Below, one piece after another: positions 8,535 through 16,196 of a stretch of DNA of 64,000 nucleotides (positions are counted from its first letter, which is position 1; each line of letters opens with the position of its first letter). Both the position numbers and the translations under genes were made by a program. This stretch comes from Achromobacter spanius (GTDB lineage Bacteria > Pseudomonadota > Gammaproteobacteria > Burkholderiales > Burkholderiaceae_B): contig NZ_CP121261.1 in NCBI RefSeq assembly GCF_029637605.1, positions 4,464,001 to 4,528,000 on the forward strand, read 5' to 3'. The notes below the pieces were generated by a model. It searched no databases and was not told where the DNA came from. It was given only the letters and a program-made list of their open reading frames with translations.

Positions 8535-9601
8535 TGGATAAGAAACAGGGCGCATTGCGCCTGAGCAAGGGGAAGCGGTTGTTGGGCGCGGCGATGTTGA
8601 TGATGCTGTCGGCAGGCGCGATGGCGGATCAGAAGACGCTGTACGTCGGCATGAACGGCGGCGACATGGAGCGCGCGTTCACGCAGTACGTGTTCCCGCC
8701 CTTTGAAAAAGCCAACAACGTGAAGATCGTCGTCGTGCCCGGCACCTCGACCGACGTGCTGGCCAAGGCGCAAGCCTACAAGGACAACCCGCAGATGCAC
8801 GTCATGTTCCTGGACGACGGCATCATGGCGCGCGCCATTTCAATGGGCCTGTGCCAACAGCTTAACGACGACCCCGTCCTGAAAGAGCTCTACCCCACCG
8901 CCGTGATGAAGGACCGCATGGCGGCCGGCATCGACATCGGCATGACCGGCCTGGGCTACAACACCAAGATGTTCGCCGACAAGGGCTGGGCGCCGCCCAC
9001 GTCCTGGATGGACCTGGCCGACCCCAAGTACAAGGGCAAGGTGGTGTTCCAGTCGGCCTCCAGCAGCACCTTCGGCCTGCATGGCTTCCTGATGTTCAAC
9101 CGCATCCAGGGCGGCGACGACAAGAACTACGAGCCCGGCTTCAAGAAGTGGCCCGACACCATCGGCCCCAACGTGCTGGAATACATCCCCAACTCGGCCA
9201 AGCTTGCCGAGATGATCCAGTCCAACGAAGCCGCCATCTTCCCCCTGACGCCCACCGCCATCGCACGCCTGAAGAAGCGCGACATTCCGGTGGAATACGC
9301 GCAGCCCAAGGAAGGCTCGGTGATCCTGATGGTGGGGGAATGCGTCATCGCCAAGAACAGCGAGCCGGAACTGTCGCAGAAACTGGCGCTGTATCTGTTG
9401 TCCGCCAGCGCGCAAGCCAAGGCGCTGGAAATGGGCGGCCACTTCCCGTCGAACAAAAACGTGAAAGCACCGGCTGACACCGTCGACACGCTCAAGCGCT
9501 TTCAGGGCTACATGGAAAACGCCAAGATCCTGGATTGGGACGAAGTGAACAAGGCGCGCCCCGCCTTCAACGCCCGCTGGAACCGCACCGTCGAACGTTG
9601 A
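8531..9601 (+). CDS. Periplasmic substrate-binding protein of the PotD-type ABC transporter
   Basis: The 356-aa protein has a signal peptide (basic KGKR, hydrophobic core, cleavage likely after AGAMA at about residue 33). The mature part is a type-II periplasmic binding protein of the spermidine/putrescine/opine class (YVGMNGGDMERAF, then APPTSWMDLADPKYKGKV). It is cotranscribed downstream of the oxidase genes; GGAG precedes the ATG, which overlaps the previous stop. Its paralogue at 18876 shares the FPPF, DDG and APPTSW blocks. Ligand unknown. Confidence 0.9.
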   Translation: MMDKKQGALRLSKGKRLLGAAMLMMLSAGAMADQKTLYVGMNGGDMERAFTQYVFPPFEKANNVKIVVVPGTSTDVLAKAQAYKDNPQMHVMFLDDGIMARAISMGLCQQLNDDPVLKELYPTAVMKDRMAAGIDIGMTGLGYNTKMFADKGWAPPTSWMDLADPKYKGKVVFQSASSSTFGLHGFLMFNRIQGGDDKNYEPGFKKWPDTIGPNVLEYIPNSAKLAEMIQSNEAAIFPLTPTAIARLKKRDIPVEYAQPKEGSVILMVGECVIAKNSEPELSQKLALYLLSASAQAKALEMGGHFPSNKNVKAPADTVDTLKRFQGYMENAKILDWDEVNKARPAFNARWNRTVER

Positions 9602-9613
9602 TAAGATCTTGCG

Positions 9614-9648
9614 GCGCGGCGCCTGTGGATAAACCGCCGGCGCCGCGC
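9614..9648. other. GC-rich hairpin between the binding-protein gene and the ghrA-like gene
   Basis: A perfect 10-bp stem (9614-9623 with 9639-9648) closes a 15-nt loop 13 bases after the binding-protein stop. There is no T tract. Such hairpins often stabilise the mRNA of the abundant binding protein and lower expression of the gene behind it; that role is inferred. Confidence 0.45.
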
Positions 9649-9709
9649 GCAACCCGACCGGGCGACTCGCACGACTCGCCCGATGCGTTCGACACAAGGA
9701 AAGAGACCC

Positions 9710-10645
9710 ATGCGGCTCATCATCAACTCCGGCGGCCCCCAGGCAATCGACGCCTGGCGCGCGCAGTTCCACACCTTTGCGCCCGGCCTGGACGTGGTGG
9801 GCTGGCATGAAGACGTCGATCCCGCCAGCGTGGACTACGCCCTGGTCTGGGCGCCCGACGCCGGCCGCCTGGCCACCTTTCCCAACCTGAAACTGATCAT
9901 CAGCGCCGGCGCCGGCGTCGACCACATCCTGGCCGACCCGCAACTGCCACGCCACCTGCCCATCGCGCGCATGGTCACCGCCCGCACCCAGACGGAAATG
10001 GCCGAATTCGTGCTGACGTCCGCGCTGATGCTTACCCGCGATATCAAGCGCGTTGTGGATAACCAGGCACGCCGACACTGGGAGCTTTTCGATTCCCTGC
10101 GGGTGGCGGCCGATGTGCGCGTGGGCATCATGGGGCTGGGGCATCTGGGCGTGGCGGCGGCCCAATTGCTGTCGCGTGTGGGGTTTCAAGTCAGCGGCTG
10201 GTCACGCGGGGCCAGCAAGCTGGACGGTTTGCCGTCCTATGCGGGACAGGGGCAGTTTGGCGAATTTCTGGGCAATACCGATTTGTTGGTTTGTTTGTTG
10301 CCTGCGACCGAGGCGACGAAGGGCATATTGAACACCGCCACCTTGTCGCAGTTGCCGCGCGGCGCCAGCCTGATCAACGCGGGGCGGGGGGCGCACATGG
10401 TGACGCAGGATGTGATTGCGGCGTTGGATAGTGGCCAGTTGCATCAGGCGGTGTTGGATGTGTTTGAAGCCGAACCGTTGCCGGAGGAGTCACCGTTGTG
10501 GTCGCATCCGGGGGTGATTATTACGCCGCATTGCGCGGCGATTCCCGACCGCAAGGAACGCGCCCGTCATACGTCGTGGTTGATTGCGGCGAATGAGCGT
10601 GGGGAAGCGTTGCCGAATATTTATGATCCGGGGCGGGGGTATTGA
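9710..10645 (+). CDS. ghrA: D-2-hydroxyacid dehydrogenase, glyoxylate/hydroxypyruvate reductase A type
   Basis: The 311-aa cytosolic enzyme has the NAD(P)-binding GIMGLGHLG at about 138-146 and the family's catalytic residues: Arg in NAGRGAHM, Glu in DVFEAEPLP and His in ITPHCA. The closest functional class is GhrA, which reduces glyoxylate and hydroxypyruvate with NAD(P)H. I use the ATG at 9710, preceded by AAGGAAAGAG, rather than an upstream in-frame start. As the last gene of the operon it may handle a 2-oxoacid released by the flavoprotein complex, for example glyoxylate from an N-carboxymethyl compound; this is inference. Confidence 0.82.
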   Translation: MRLIINSGGPQAIDAWRAQFHTFAPGLDVVGWHEDVDPASVDYALVWAPDAGRLATFPNLKLIISAGAGVDHILADPQLPRHLPIARMVTARTQTEMAEFVLTSALMLTRDIKRVVDNQARRHWELFDSLRVAADVRVGIMGLGHLGVAAAQLLSRVGFQVSGWSRGASKLDGLPSYAGQGQFGEFLGNTDLLVCLLPATEATKGILNTATLSQLPRGASLINAGRGAHMVTQDVIAALDSGQLHQAVLDVFEAEPLPEESPLWSHPGVIITPHCAAIPDRKERARHTSWLIAANERGEALPNIYDPGRGY

Positions 10646-10655
10646 GGTGGTGAGA

Positions 10656-10723
10656 TGATGGGTTACGCGCGTTTGACGTTGTCGCCCTTGCGCAGACCCG
10701 GACGCGCTTCACCCATCCTACGA
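10656..10723. repeat. REP-like single unit, copy 2
   Basis: TGATGGGTTACGCGCG (10656-10671), 31 variable bases, then CGCGCTTCACCCATCCTACG from 10703. It matches one half of the doublets at 1581 and 44469, with no mirrored second half. It begins 11 bases after the stop of the ghrA-like gene. Confidence 0.8.
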
Positions 10724-11051
10724 TGTATGAGTCAGTCCAAGCATTGGCACATCGCGTAAGCCCCAAAAGGCCGCCCGCGCGGCCGGCCTGGGGCGGGCCC
10801 TGCAAGATCTTTCACGCCACCGCCATCGTGCGCAAAAATGCCAAGCACGCAGGCCTCCCCTGCTGACGCCAGATTGCCGCAATTCGAGCATGGTGGGGTG
10901 GTGGCTGGTGGGGGGCGGGGAGTCGATCAGCCCGAGGGAATCCGTAGGGAGCCGTAGGCGTACGAGGATGACGACGGGGGGGGCCGCCTAGGCGAGTCCG
11001 GAGCGAAGGCTCCGGACCGCAATCGTTGACCCGCTCCCCACCAGCCGCCGC

Positions 11052-11096
11052 CACGCCGTGCGCCACCAGAACGCACCACGCCGTGCGTCACCAGAA
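11052..11096. repeat. Short direct repeat upstream of the AraC-type regulator
   Basis: CACGCCGTGCGCCACCAGAA (11052-11071) recurs at 11077-11096 with one mismatch (period 25 bp). It lies about 120 bp upstream of the AraC-GyrI start. It could be a regulator-binding array or a chance duplication. Confidence 0.4.
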
Positions 11097-11215
11097 TGTC
11101 GCCATTCGTGCAGCACGACACCGCCACCCACCCATCGTCAAAAATCCCCACACCCCCCCAAAAACCGCAAAATCCGCAAATCCACCAAAGCTACATTGCC
11201 CTCCAAGGAGCAAGC

Positions 11216-12049
11216 ATGAAGCCCGAAACCCGAACCCTTTACATCGAACGCCTCGACCCCGTTTTGCGTTGGCTTGCCGCCCACCCTGACGCCGACCCTG
11301 ATCTGCACCAGCTTGCCGACCTGGCTTGCCTGTCGCCGTATCACTTTCACCGGGTCTACCGCGCCATGATCGGCGAAACGGTCAACGCCACCGTCCAACG
11401 CCTCCGCATGCATCGTGCCGCGGCGGCCTTGGCGGATTCGCAGGCCTCGCTCAGGGACGTTGCACAACGCGCCGGCTACGACTCCGACGCTGCGTTCAAC
11501 CGGGCCTTCGGTGCTTTATTCGGCATCCCGCCGGGCCGGTATCGCGCCGCGCGCTCCCAACCCCTAGCCTCCCAGGAGATTGCCATGTACCCCATCGTCA
11601 TCGAAAACTTTCCCGGCGCCACCTTGGCCGTCCTGCCGCACCAAGGCAGCTACCAGGATATCGGACCCGTCTTCACCCGCGCCTTCCTGCTTGCCCTGGG
11701 CCGTGGCATCGCCAACCCCGAATCCACCGGCTTCGGTATCTACTTCGACGACCCCGAACAAGTGCCCGAACGCCAACTGCGTTCGCTGGCCGGCATGGTC
11801 GTTCAACCTGATGCCGACCTCGGCGACGAACTCGAACGCTTCGACATCCCCGCTACTCGCTGCGCCATCCTCACCTACACCGGCCCCTACAACGAAATGG
11901 CCAAGCCCTACCAATGGATGTTCTCGGAATGGCTGCCCGCCAGCGGCATGGTCCCCGCCGACATCCCCATGTTCGAGCAGTACCTGAACGACCCTCGCAC
12001 CACCCCGCCCGCCCAGTTGCAAACCCGCATCTGCCTCCCGCTGAAATAG
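11216..12049 (+). CDS. AraC family regulator with GyrI-like effector domain
   Basis: The 277-aa protein has an N-terminal AraC/XylS DNA-binding domain (about 1-115, two helix-turn-helix units, including LADLACLSPYHFHRVY and DVAQRAGYDSDAAFNRAF). A C-terminal GyrI-like effector-binding domain follows (about 122-277), the layout of Rob/SoxS-like multidrug-sensing regulators. The ATG at 11216 has AAGGAGCAAGC in front, so a longer ORF reaching upstream is rejected. It stands alone, convergent with the LysR gene 9 bp away, so its targets cannot be read from context. Confidence 0.9.
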   Translation: MKPETRTLYIERLDPVLRWLAAHPDADPDLHQLADLACLSPYHFHRVYRAMIGETVNATVQRLRMHRAAAALADSQASLRDVAQRAGYDSDAAFNRAFGALFGIPPGRYRAARSQPLASQEIAMYPIVIENFPGATLAVLPHQGSYQDIGPVFTRAFLLALGRGIANPESTGFGIYFDDPEQVPERQLRSLAGMVVQPDADLGDELERFDIPATRCAILTYTGPYNEMAKPYQWMFSEWLPASGMVPADIPMFEQYLNDPRTTPPAQLQTRICLPLK

Positions 12050-12058
12050 CACCCCACG

Positions 12059-12955
12059 CTACCCCAGCACGCCCGCCAGGTACTGCCTGAGCCAGGCGTG
12101 CGCGGGGTCGTCCTGATATCGCTCGTGCCAGTACAGCGACACCGCAATCGGCGGCAACGTCAGCGGCACCTTCTGCGTCACGATCCGCGCCGCGCCCGCC
12201 ATCGCCCGCGCGATGCTGGCCGGCATCGTCGCAATCAGATCCGACCCTTCCACAATGAACGGGCAAACCAGATAACTGGACAGCGTCGCCACAATCTTGC
12301 GGCTGCGGTTTTGCCCCAACAGGATGCGATCGATCGCCGTACTGAAATAGCGCGTATGCGCCGCCAGATCCAGATGGCCATAGCGCAGGTACGCATCCAG
12401 ATTCCAACGCTTGCGCAAACACGGATGGCCTTCCCGCACGATGCACACCGCCGGCTCCTGATACAAGAACCGCGTGCGCAGATCCGGCGCCGGATCCGGG
12501 AAATAACCCGCAATCAACTCCACATGATTCGTGTCCAGCATGCTCAAGCCATGCTGCGGCCGCGCCGGCACGATTTGCAACTGAAAATGCGGTGCGTCCA
12601 CCGCCAGACGCGGAATCAGCTTGGGCAGCAAGGTGTATTGAACATAGTCCGTGGCATACAGCGACAGCGTGCGTGACGAATGCGCCGGGTCGAACGCCTC
12701 GCGCGTACGCGTCGCGCGATGCCAGCTTTCCAGCAAAGGCTTGAAGTTCTGATGCAGCTCCAGCGCGCGCGGCGTCGGCTGCCACGTGCCGCCCTCGCGC
12801 ACCAACAAGGGGTCGCCAAACAATTGCCGCAGCCGGTTCATCGCCGCGCTCATCGCGGGCTGGCTGATGTTCAGCGTCTCGGCCGCGCGCGACACGTTGC
12901 GGCACGCCATCAAGGCGTCGAAATGCATCAGCAGATTCAAGTCCGGATTTTTCAC
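12059..12955 (-). CDS. LysR family transcriptional regulator
   Basis: The 298-aa protein begins at a GTG (12955) that gives the usual LysR N-terminus (NPDLNLLMHFDALMACRNVS, then NISQPAMSAAMNRLRQLFGD, the winged helix-turn-helix). Residues about 90-295 form the inducer-binding domain. An upstream extension to 13084 is possible in frame but would add 43 non-homologous residues. It is divergent from the Bug-hyuAB group, which is its likely target; its own control region is shared with that operon. Confidence 0.88.
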   Translation of the reverse strand: MKNPDLNLLMHFDALMACRNVSRAAETLNISQPAMSAAMNRLRQLFGDPLLVREGGTWQPTPRALELHQNFKPLLESWHRATRTREAFDPAHSSRTLSLYATDYVQYTLLPKLIPRLAVDAPHFQLQIVPARPQHGLSMLDTNHVELIAGYFPDPAPDLRTRFLYQEPAVCIVREGHPCLRKRWNLDAYLRYGHLDLAAHTRYFSTAIDRILLGQNRSRKIVATLSSYLVCPFIVEGSDLIATMPASIARAMAGAARIVTQKVPLTLPPIAVSLYWHERYQDDPAHAWLRQYLAGVLG

Positions 12956-12966
12956 GGCCGCGCACC

Positions 12967-12983
12967 TATAAATGGCATCTATA
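12967..12983. promoter_or_regulatory. Candidate LysR-binding site
   Basis: TATA (12967-12970), nine bases, TATA (12980-12983): an imperfect dyad of the T-N11-A type recognised by LysR proteins. It lies 12 bp upstream of the LysR start, in the 159-bp divergent intergenic region before the gene at 13115. Confidence 0.35.
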
Positions 12984-13114
12984 CAAATATAAACCTGTAG
13001 GACTGCTGTCATTGAAGTCACAGGCCTAGGATGGCCCTGTTGTTGCAGCGAACCAGGACCGGACACGCATGATCCGGCCACCACGAAGTTCTATCAACAA
13101 GGGGAAACCAAGCC

Positions 13115-14095
13115 ATGAACCAAGGGCTGATACGCAGTTGCTTCCGCATTGCCGCCGGGGTCGCGTTGTTTGCCGCCGCCGGCACCGCCACCGCCGCGTG
13201 GCCGGACAAGGTGATCCGCATCGTCGTGCCGTTTGCCGCGGGTGGGTCCACCGACCTCATCGCCCGCAAGATCGCCGACGGACTGGGCCAGCGCCTGTCC
13301 GCCAACGTCATCGTTGAAAACCGGCCCGGCGCGGGCGGCACCGTGGGCACCGAATACGTGGCCCGCCAGCCGGCCGACGGCTACACCATGCTGATGGGCT
13401 CGGTCAGCACGCACGGCAGCGCCCCGTGTATCTATTCCAAGCTGCCCTACGACGCCGTCAAGGACTTCACGCCCCTGACCGTGGTGGCCACCATTCCCAA
13501 CGTGATGTCGGTGAACCAATCGGTGCCCGCCAACACCTTGAAGGAGTTCGTGGCGCTGCTGAAGAAGGAGCCCGAAAAATACTCGTTCGCCTCCAACGGC
13601 CAGGGCACGTCCAACCACCTGGCGGCTGAACTCTTCAAGTCCACCGCGGGCGTATCCATGGTGCACGTGCCGTATCGCGGCTCCGGCCCCGCCCTCATCG
13701 ATCTGGTGGGCGGCCAGGTCAACATGATGATGGACGTGGTGATGACGTCGTATCCCTACATCAAGGACGGCAAGATCAAGGCGCTGGCCGTGACCTCGCC
13801 CGAGCGTTCGTCCCTGTTGCCCGATGTGCCCACCGTCGCGGAATCCGGTTATCCCGGTTACGAGGCCATGGTGTGGTTCGGCATGCTGGCCCCCGCCAAC
13901 ATGCCCGAGCCGCTGCGCCAGCAGCTCACGGACGGCCTGGTGCAGACCCTGCACGCGCCCGCCATGAAAACGTACCTGGAACAGCAGGGCGCGCAGGTGT
14001 CGGACGTGGCGGGCCCCGCGTTCGCCACGATGATCAAAAGCGAGATCAGCAAATGGTGCGGGGTGGTCAAGCAAGCCGGCATCCGCCTGGACTGA
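13115..14095 (+). CDS. Bug-type tripartite tricarboxylate transporter substrate-binding protein
   Basis: The 326-aa protein has a signal peptide (cleavage probably after ATAAA, near residue 28) and the Bug family fold: WPDKVIRIVVPFAAGGSTD at the mature N-terminus, GGTVGTEYVARQPADGYT, and MVHVPYRGSGPALIDLVGGQ. Bug proteins bind carboxylates, amides and similar small molecules, and are hugely expanded in Bordetella and Achromobacter. No TctA/TctB membrane subunits are nearby, so it is an orphan receptor. Linked to hyuAB, it probably binds a hydantoin, oxoproline or other cyclic amide (inference). Confidence 0.92.
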   Translation: MNQGLIRSCFRIAAGVALFAAAGTATAAWPDKVIRIVVPFAAGGSTDLIARKIADGLGQRLSANVIVENRPGAGGTVGTEYVARQPADGYTMLMGSVSTHGSAPCIYSKLPYDAVKDFTPLTVVATIPNVMSVNQSVPANTLKEFVALLKKEPEKYSFASNGQGTSNHLAAELFKSTAGVSMVHVPYRGSGPALIDLVGGQVNMMMDVVMTSYPYIKDGKIKALAVTSPERSSLLPDVPTVAESGYPGYEAMVWFGMLAPANMPEPLRQQLTDGLVQTLHAPAMKTYLEQQGAQVSDVAGPAFATMIKSEISKWCGVVKQAGIRLD

Positions 14096-14132
14096 TCTTC
14101 CCTGGCTCGACCTTTTCTTTGGAACACACGAT

Positions 14133-16196
14133 ATGTATCGCATAGGGATAGACGTCGGCGGCACGTTCACCGACTTCACGATGATCGACGAGGACGCGGG
14201 CGTGGTGCACTTCCACAAAGTGCCCTCAACCCCGCACGACCCGTCCGAGGCCATTGCCACCGGCATCGGCCAGATGCTGGCGGACCATGACGTGACGCCC
14301 TCGCAGGTGTCGCACGTGGGCCACGGCACCACCGTTGCCACCAACCTCATCATCGAACGCAAGGGCGCGCGTGTTGGCCTGATCACCACGCGCGGCTTTC
14401 GCGACGTGCTGGAGATCGGCCGGCAGACGCGGCCCCACCTGTACGACTACAGCGTAGGCAAGCCGCCCGTGGCCGTGCCGCGTGAGTTCCGCATTGAAGT
14501 GAGCGAGCGCGTGAGCGCGTCGGGAGACGTGCTCACGCCGCTGGATGAAGCCCAGGTGCTGGCCGCCGCGCGGCAATTCGAAGAAGCCGGCATCGAGGCC
14601 GTCACCGTCTGCTTTCTGCACGCCTACCGCAACCCCGCGCACGAGCGCCGCGCCGCGCAGATCGTGGCCGAGGTCATGCCGGACGCCTACATCAGCATGT
14701 CGTCCGATGTGCTGCCCGAGTTCCGCGAATACGAGCGCCTGTCCACCACGGTGCTGAACGCGGCGGTGGGGCCGAAGATGGCGCGCTATCTGGAACGCTT
14801 CCTGCAACGGGTGCGTGACCTGGACATCAGCCACGAGCCACACACCATCCATTCCAACGGCGGCTTGATGTCGATCGGCACCGTGCGCCAATACCCCGTG
14901 CGCACCTGCCTGTCGGGCCCGGCGGCGGGCGTGGTGGGCGCGGCGGCGGTGGGGCGCGCCATCGGCAGTCTGAACCTGGTCACCTTCGACGTCGGCGGCA
15001 CCAGCACCGACGTGTCGCTGGTGTGCGACGGGCGTCCGCTGTTTACTTCCCATCGGCAGGTGGCGGGCTACCCCGTCAAAACGCCCATGGTCGACATCCA
15101 CGTGATCGGCGCGGGCGGCGGCAGCATTGCCTGGCTGGACGACGCGGGCGCCTTGAAGGTGGGACCGCACAGCGCGGGCGCGGTGCCCGGGCCGGTCGGC
15201 TATGGCCGTGGCGGGCAGGAGCCCACCATTACCGATGCCGAAATCGCGCTACAGCGCCTGAACCCGATCGCCTTGCTCAACGGACGCATGCCCGTGCACG
15301 CCCAAGCCGCGCGCGACGTGATCGAGCAGCGTGTGGCGCAGCCACTGGGGCTGGAACCCGAGGCCGCGGCCGAAGGTATTCTGCGCATCGCGGCGGCCAA
15401 CATGAGCCGCGCCATCCGCGCCGTATCCACCGAACGCGGCTACGACCTGTCCTGCTTCGCGCTCTACGCCTACGGCGGCGCGGGGCCCTTGCACGCGGTG
15501 GAAGTGGCCGAGGAATGCGGCATCCCCGTGGTCATCGTGCCGCAGGAGCCGGGCACCATGTGCGCGCGCGGCATCTTGCTGAGCGACATCTCGTTCGACT
15601 TCGTGCAAAGCGAAATCTCGCTTGCGTCCGACGACACCTGGCCCGCCATCGCCGCTATCTTCGACGGCTTGCGCCAGCAGGCCGAGCGCTGGCTTGAAAC
15701 GGAGCGCGTGGACTCGGCGCTGCGTGTGTGCCACAGCGCCATCGATGCGCGCTATGAAGGACAGAATTTTGAAGTGCAGGTCAGCCTGGATGGCGTGGAC
15801 ATGGGCGCGAGCGGCCACGCGGAATTCGCGCGCCGCTTTGCCGAGGCGCACGAGCGCGAATACGGCTACACCGTTGATGACCGCAAGGTGCAGATCATCA
15901 ATTGCCGCATGCAGGCCGTGGGCCAGGTGGTGAAGGCGCCACTTGCGCCGCGCTACATCGGCGGCGAGCTGGAAGACGCCAGCCTGGGGCGGCGCAAGGC
16001 CTACTTCGGCGCCGTGCACGGCTGGCGCGAGACGCCCGTCTACGACCGCGACCGTGTGCCCACCGGCGCATGCTTCACCGGCCCCGCCCTGCTTGAGGAA
16101 ATGAGCTCGACCACGGTGGTGGGCGTGGGCCACGCAGCCAGCGTGGACGAGTACGGCAACCTGATCATCCGTTTGCAAGGAGGCTTGCATGACTAA
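14133..16196 (+). CDS. hyuA: Hydantoinase/oxoprolinase family protein, subunit A
   Basis: The 687-aa protein is a full-length HyuA/oxoprolinase A. It starts with the actin-like ATP-binding GIDVGGTFTDFTMIDED (5-21), repeats the phosphate-binding pattern at LVTFDVGGTSTDVSLV, and has a late AYGGAGPLHA block. HyuA/HyuB pairs hydrolyse 5-membered cyclic amides (hydantoins, 5-oxoproline) with ATP, or carboxylate acetone-type ketones in related families. It overlaps the next start by 8 bp, with AAGGAGG inside its own 3' end for HyuB. Confidence 0.9.
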   Translation: MYRIGIDVGGTFTDFTMIDEDAGVVHFHKVPSTPHDPSEAIATGIGQMLADHDVTPSQVSHVGHGTTVATNLIIERKGARVGLITTRGFRDVLEIGRQTRPHLYDYSVGKPPVAVPREFRIEVSERVSASGDVLTPLDEAQVLAAARQFEEAGIEAVTVCFLHAYRNPAHERRAAQIVAEVMPDAYISMSSDVLPEFREYERLSTTVLNAAVGPKMARYLERFLQRVRDLDISHEPHTIHSNGGLMSIGTVRQYPVRTCLSGPAAGVVGAAAVGRAIGSLNLVTFDVGGTSTDVSLVCDGRPLFTSHRQVAGYPVKTPMVDIHVIGAGGGSIAWLDDAGALKVGPHSAGAVPGPVGYGRGGQEPTITDAEIALQRLNPIALLNGRMPVHAQAARDVIEQRVAQPLGLEPEAAAEGILRIAAANMSRAIRAVSTERGYDLSCFALYAYGGAGPLHAVEVAEECGIPVVIVPQEPGTMCARGILLSDISFDFVQSEISLASDDTWPAIAAIFDGLRQQAERWLETERVDSALRVCHSAIDARYEGQNFEVQVSLDGVDMGASGHAEFARRFAEAHEREYGYTVDDRKVQIINCRMQAVGQVVKAPLAPRYIGGELEDASLGRRKAYFGAVHGWRETPVYDRDRVPTGACFTGPALLEEMSSTTVVGVGHAASVDEYGNLIIRLQGGLHD

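Larger units (their letters stand above)
10646..11215. other. Non-coding 570-bp region
   Basis: I see no convincing gene here. The region holds a single REP-like unit (10656-10723), a GC-rich stretch with runs of G and a 20-bp direct repeat (11052-11096). Short minus-strand open frames around 10812-11151 are proline/arginine-rich translations of GC-rich DNA without a ribosome site. Confidence 0.6.

Noticed and set aside
10812..11151. Two short minus-strand frames in the 10.6-11.2 kb gap
   Set aside because: Proline/arginine-rich, no ribosome site and no recognisable motif.
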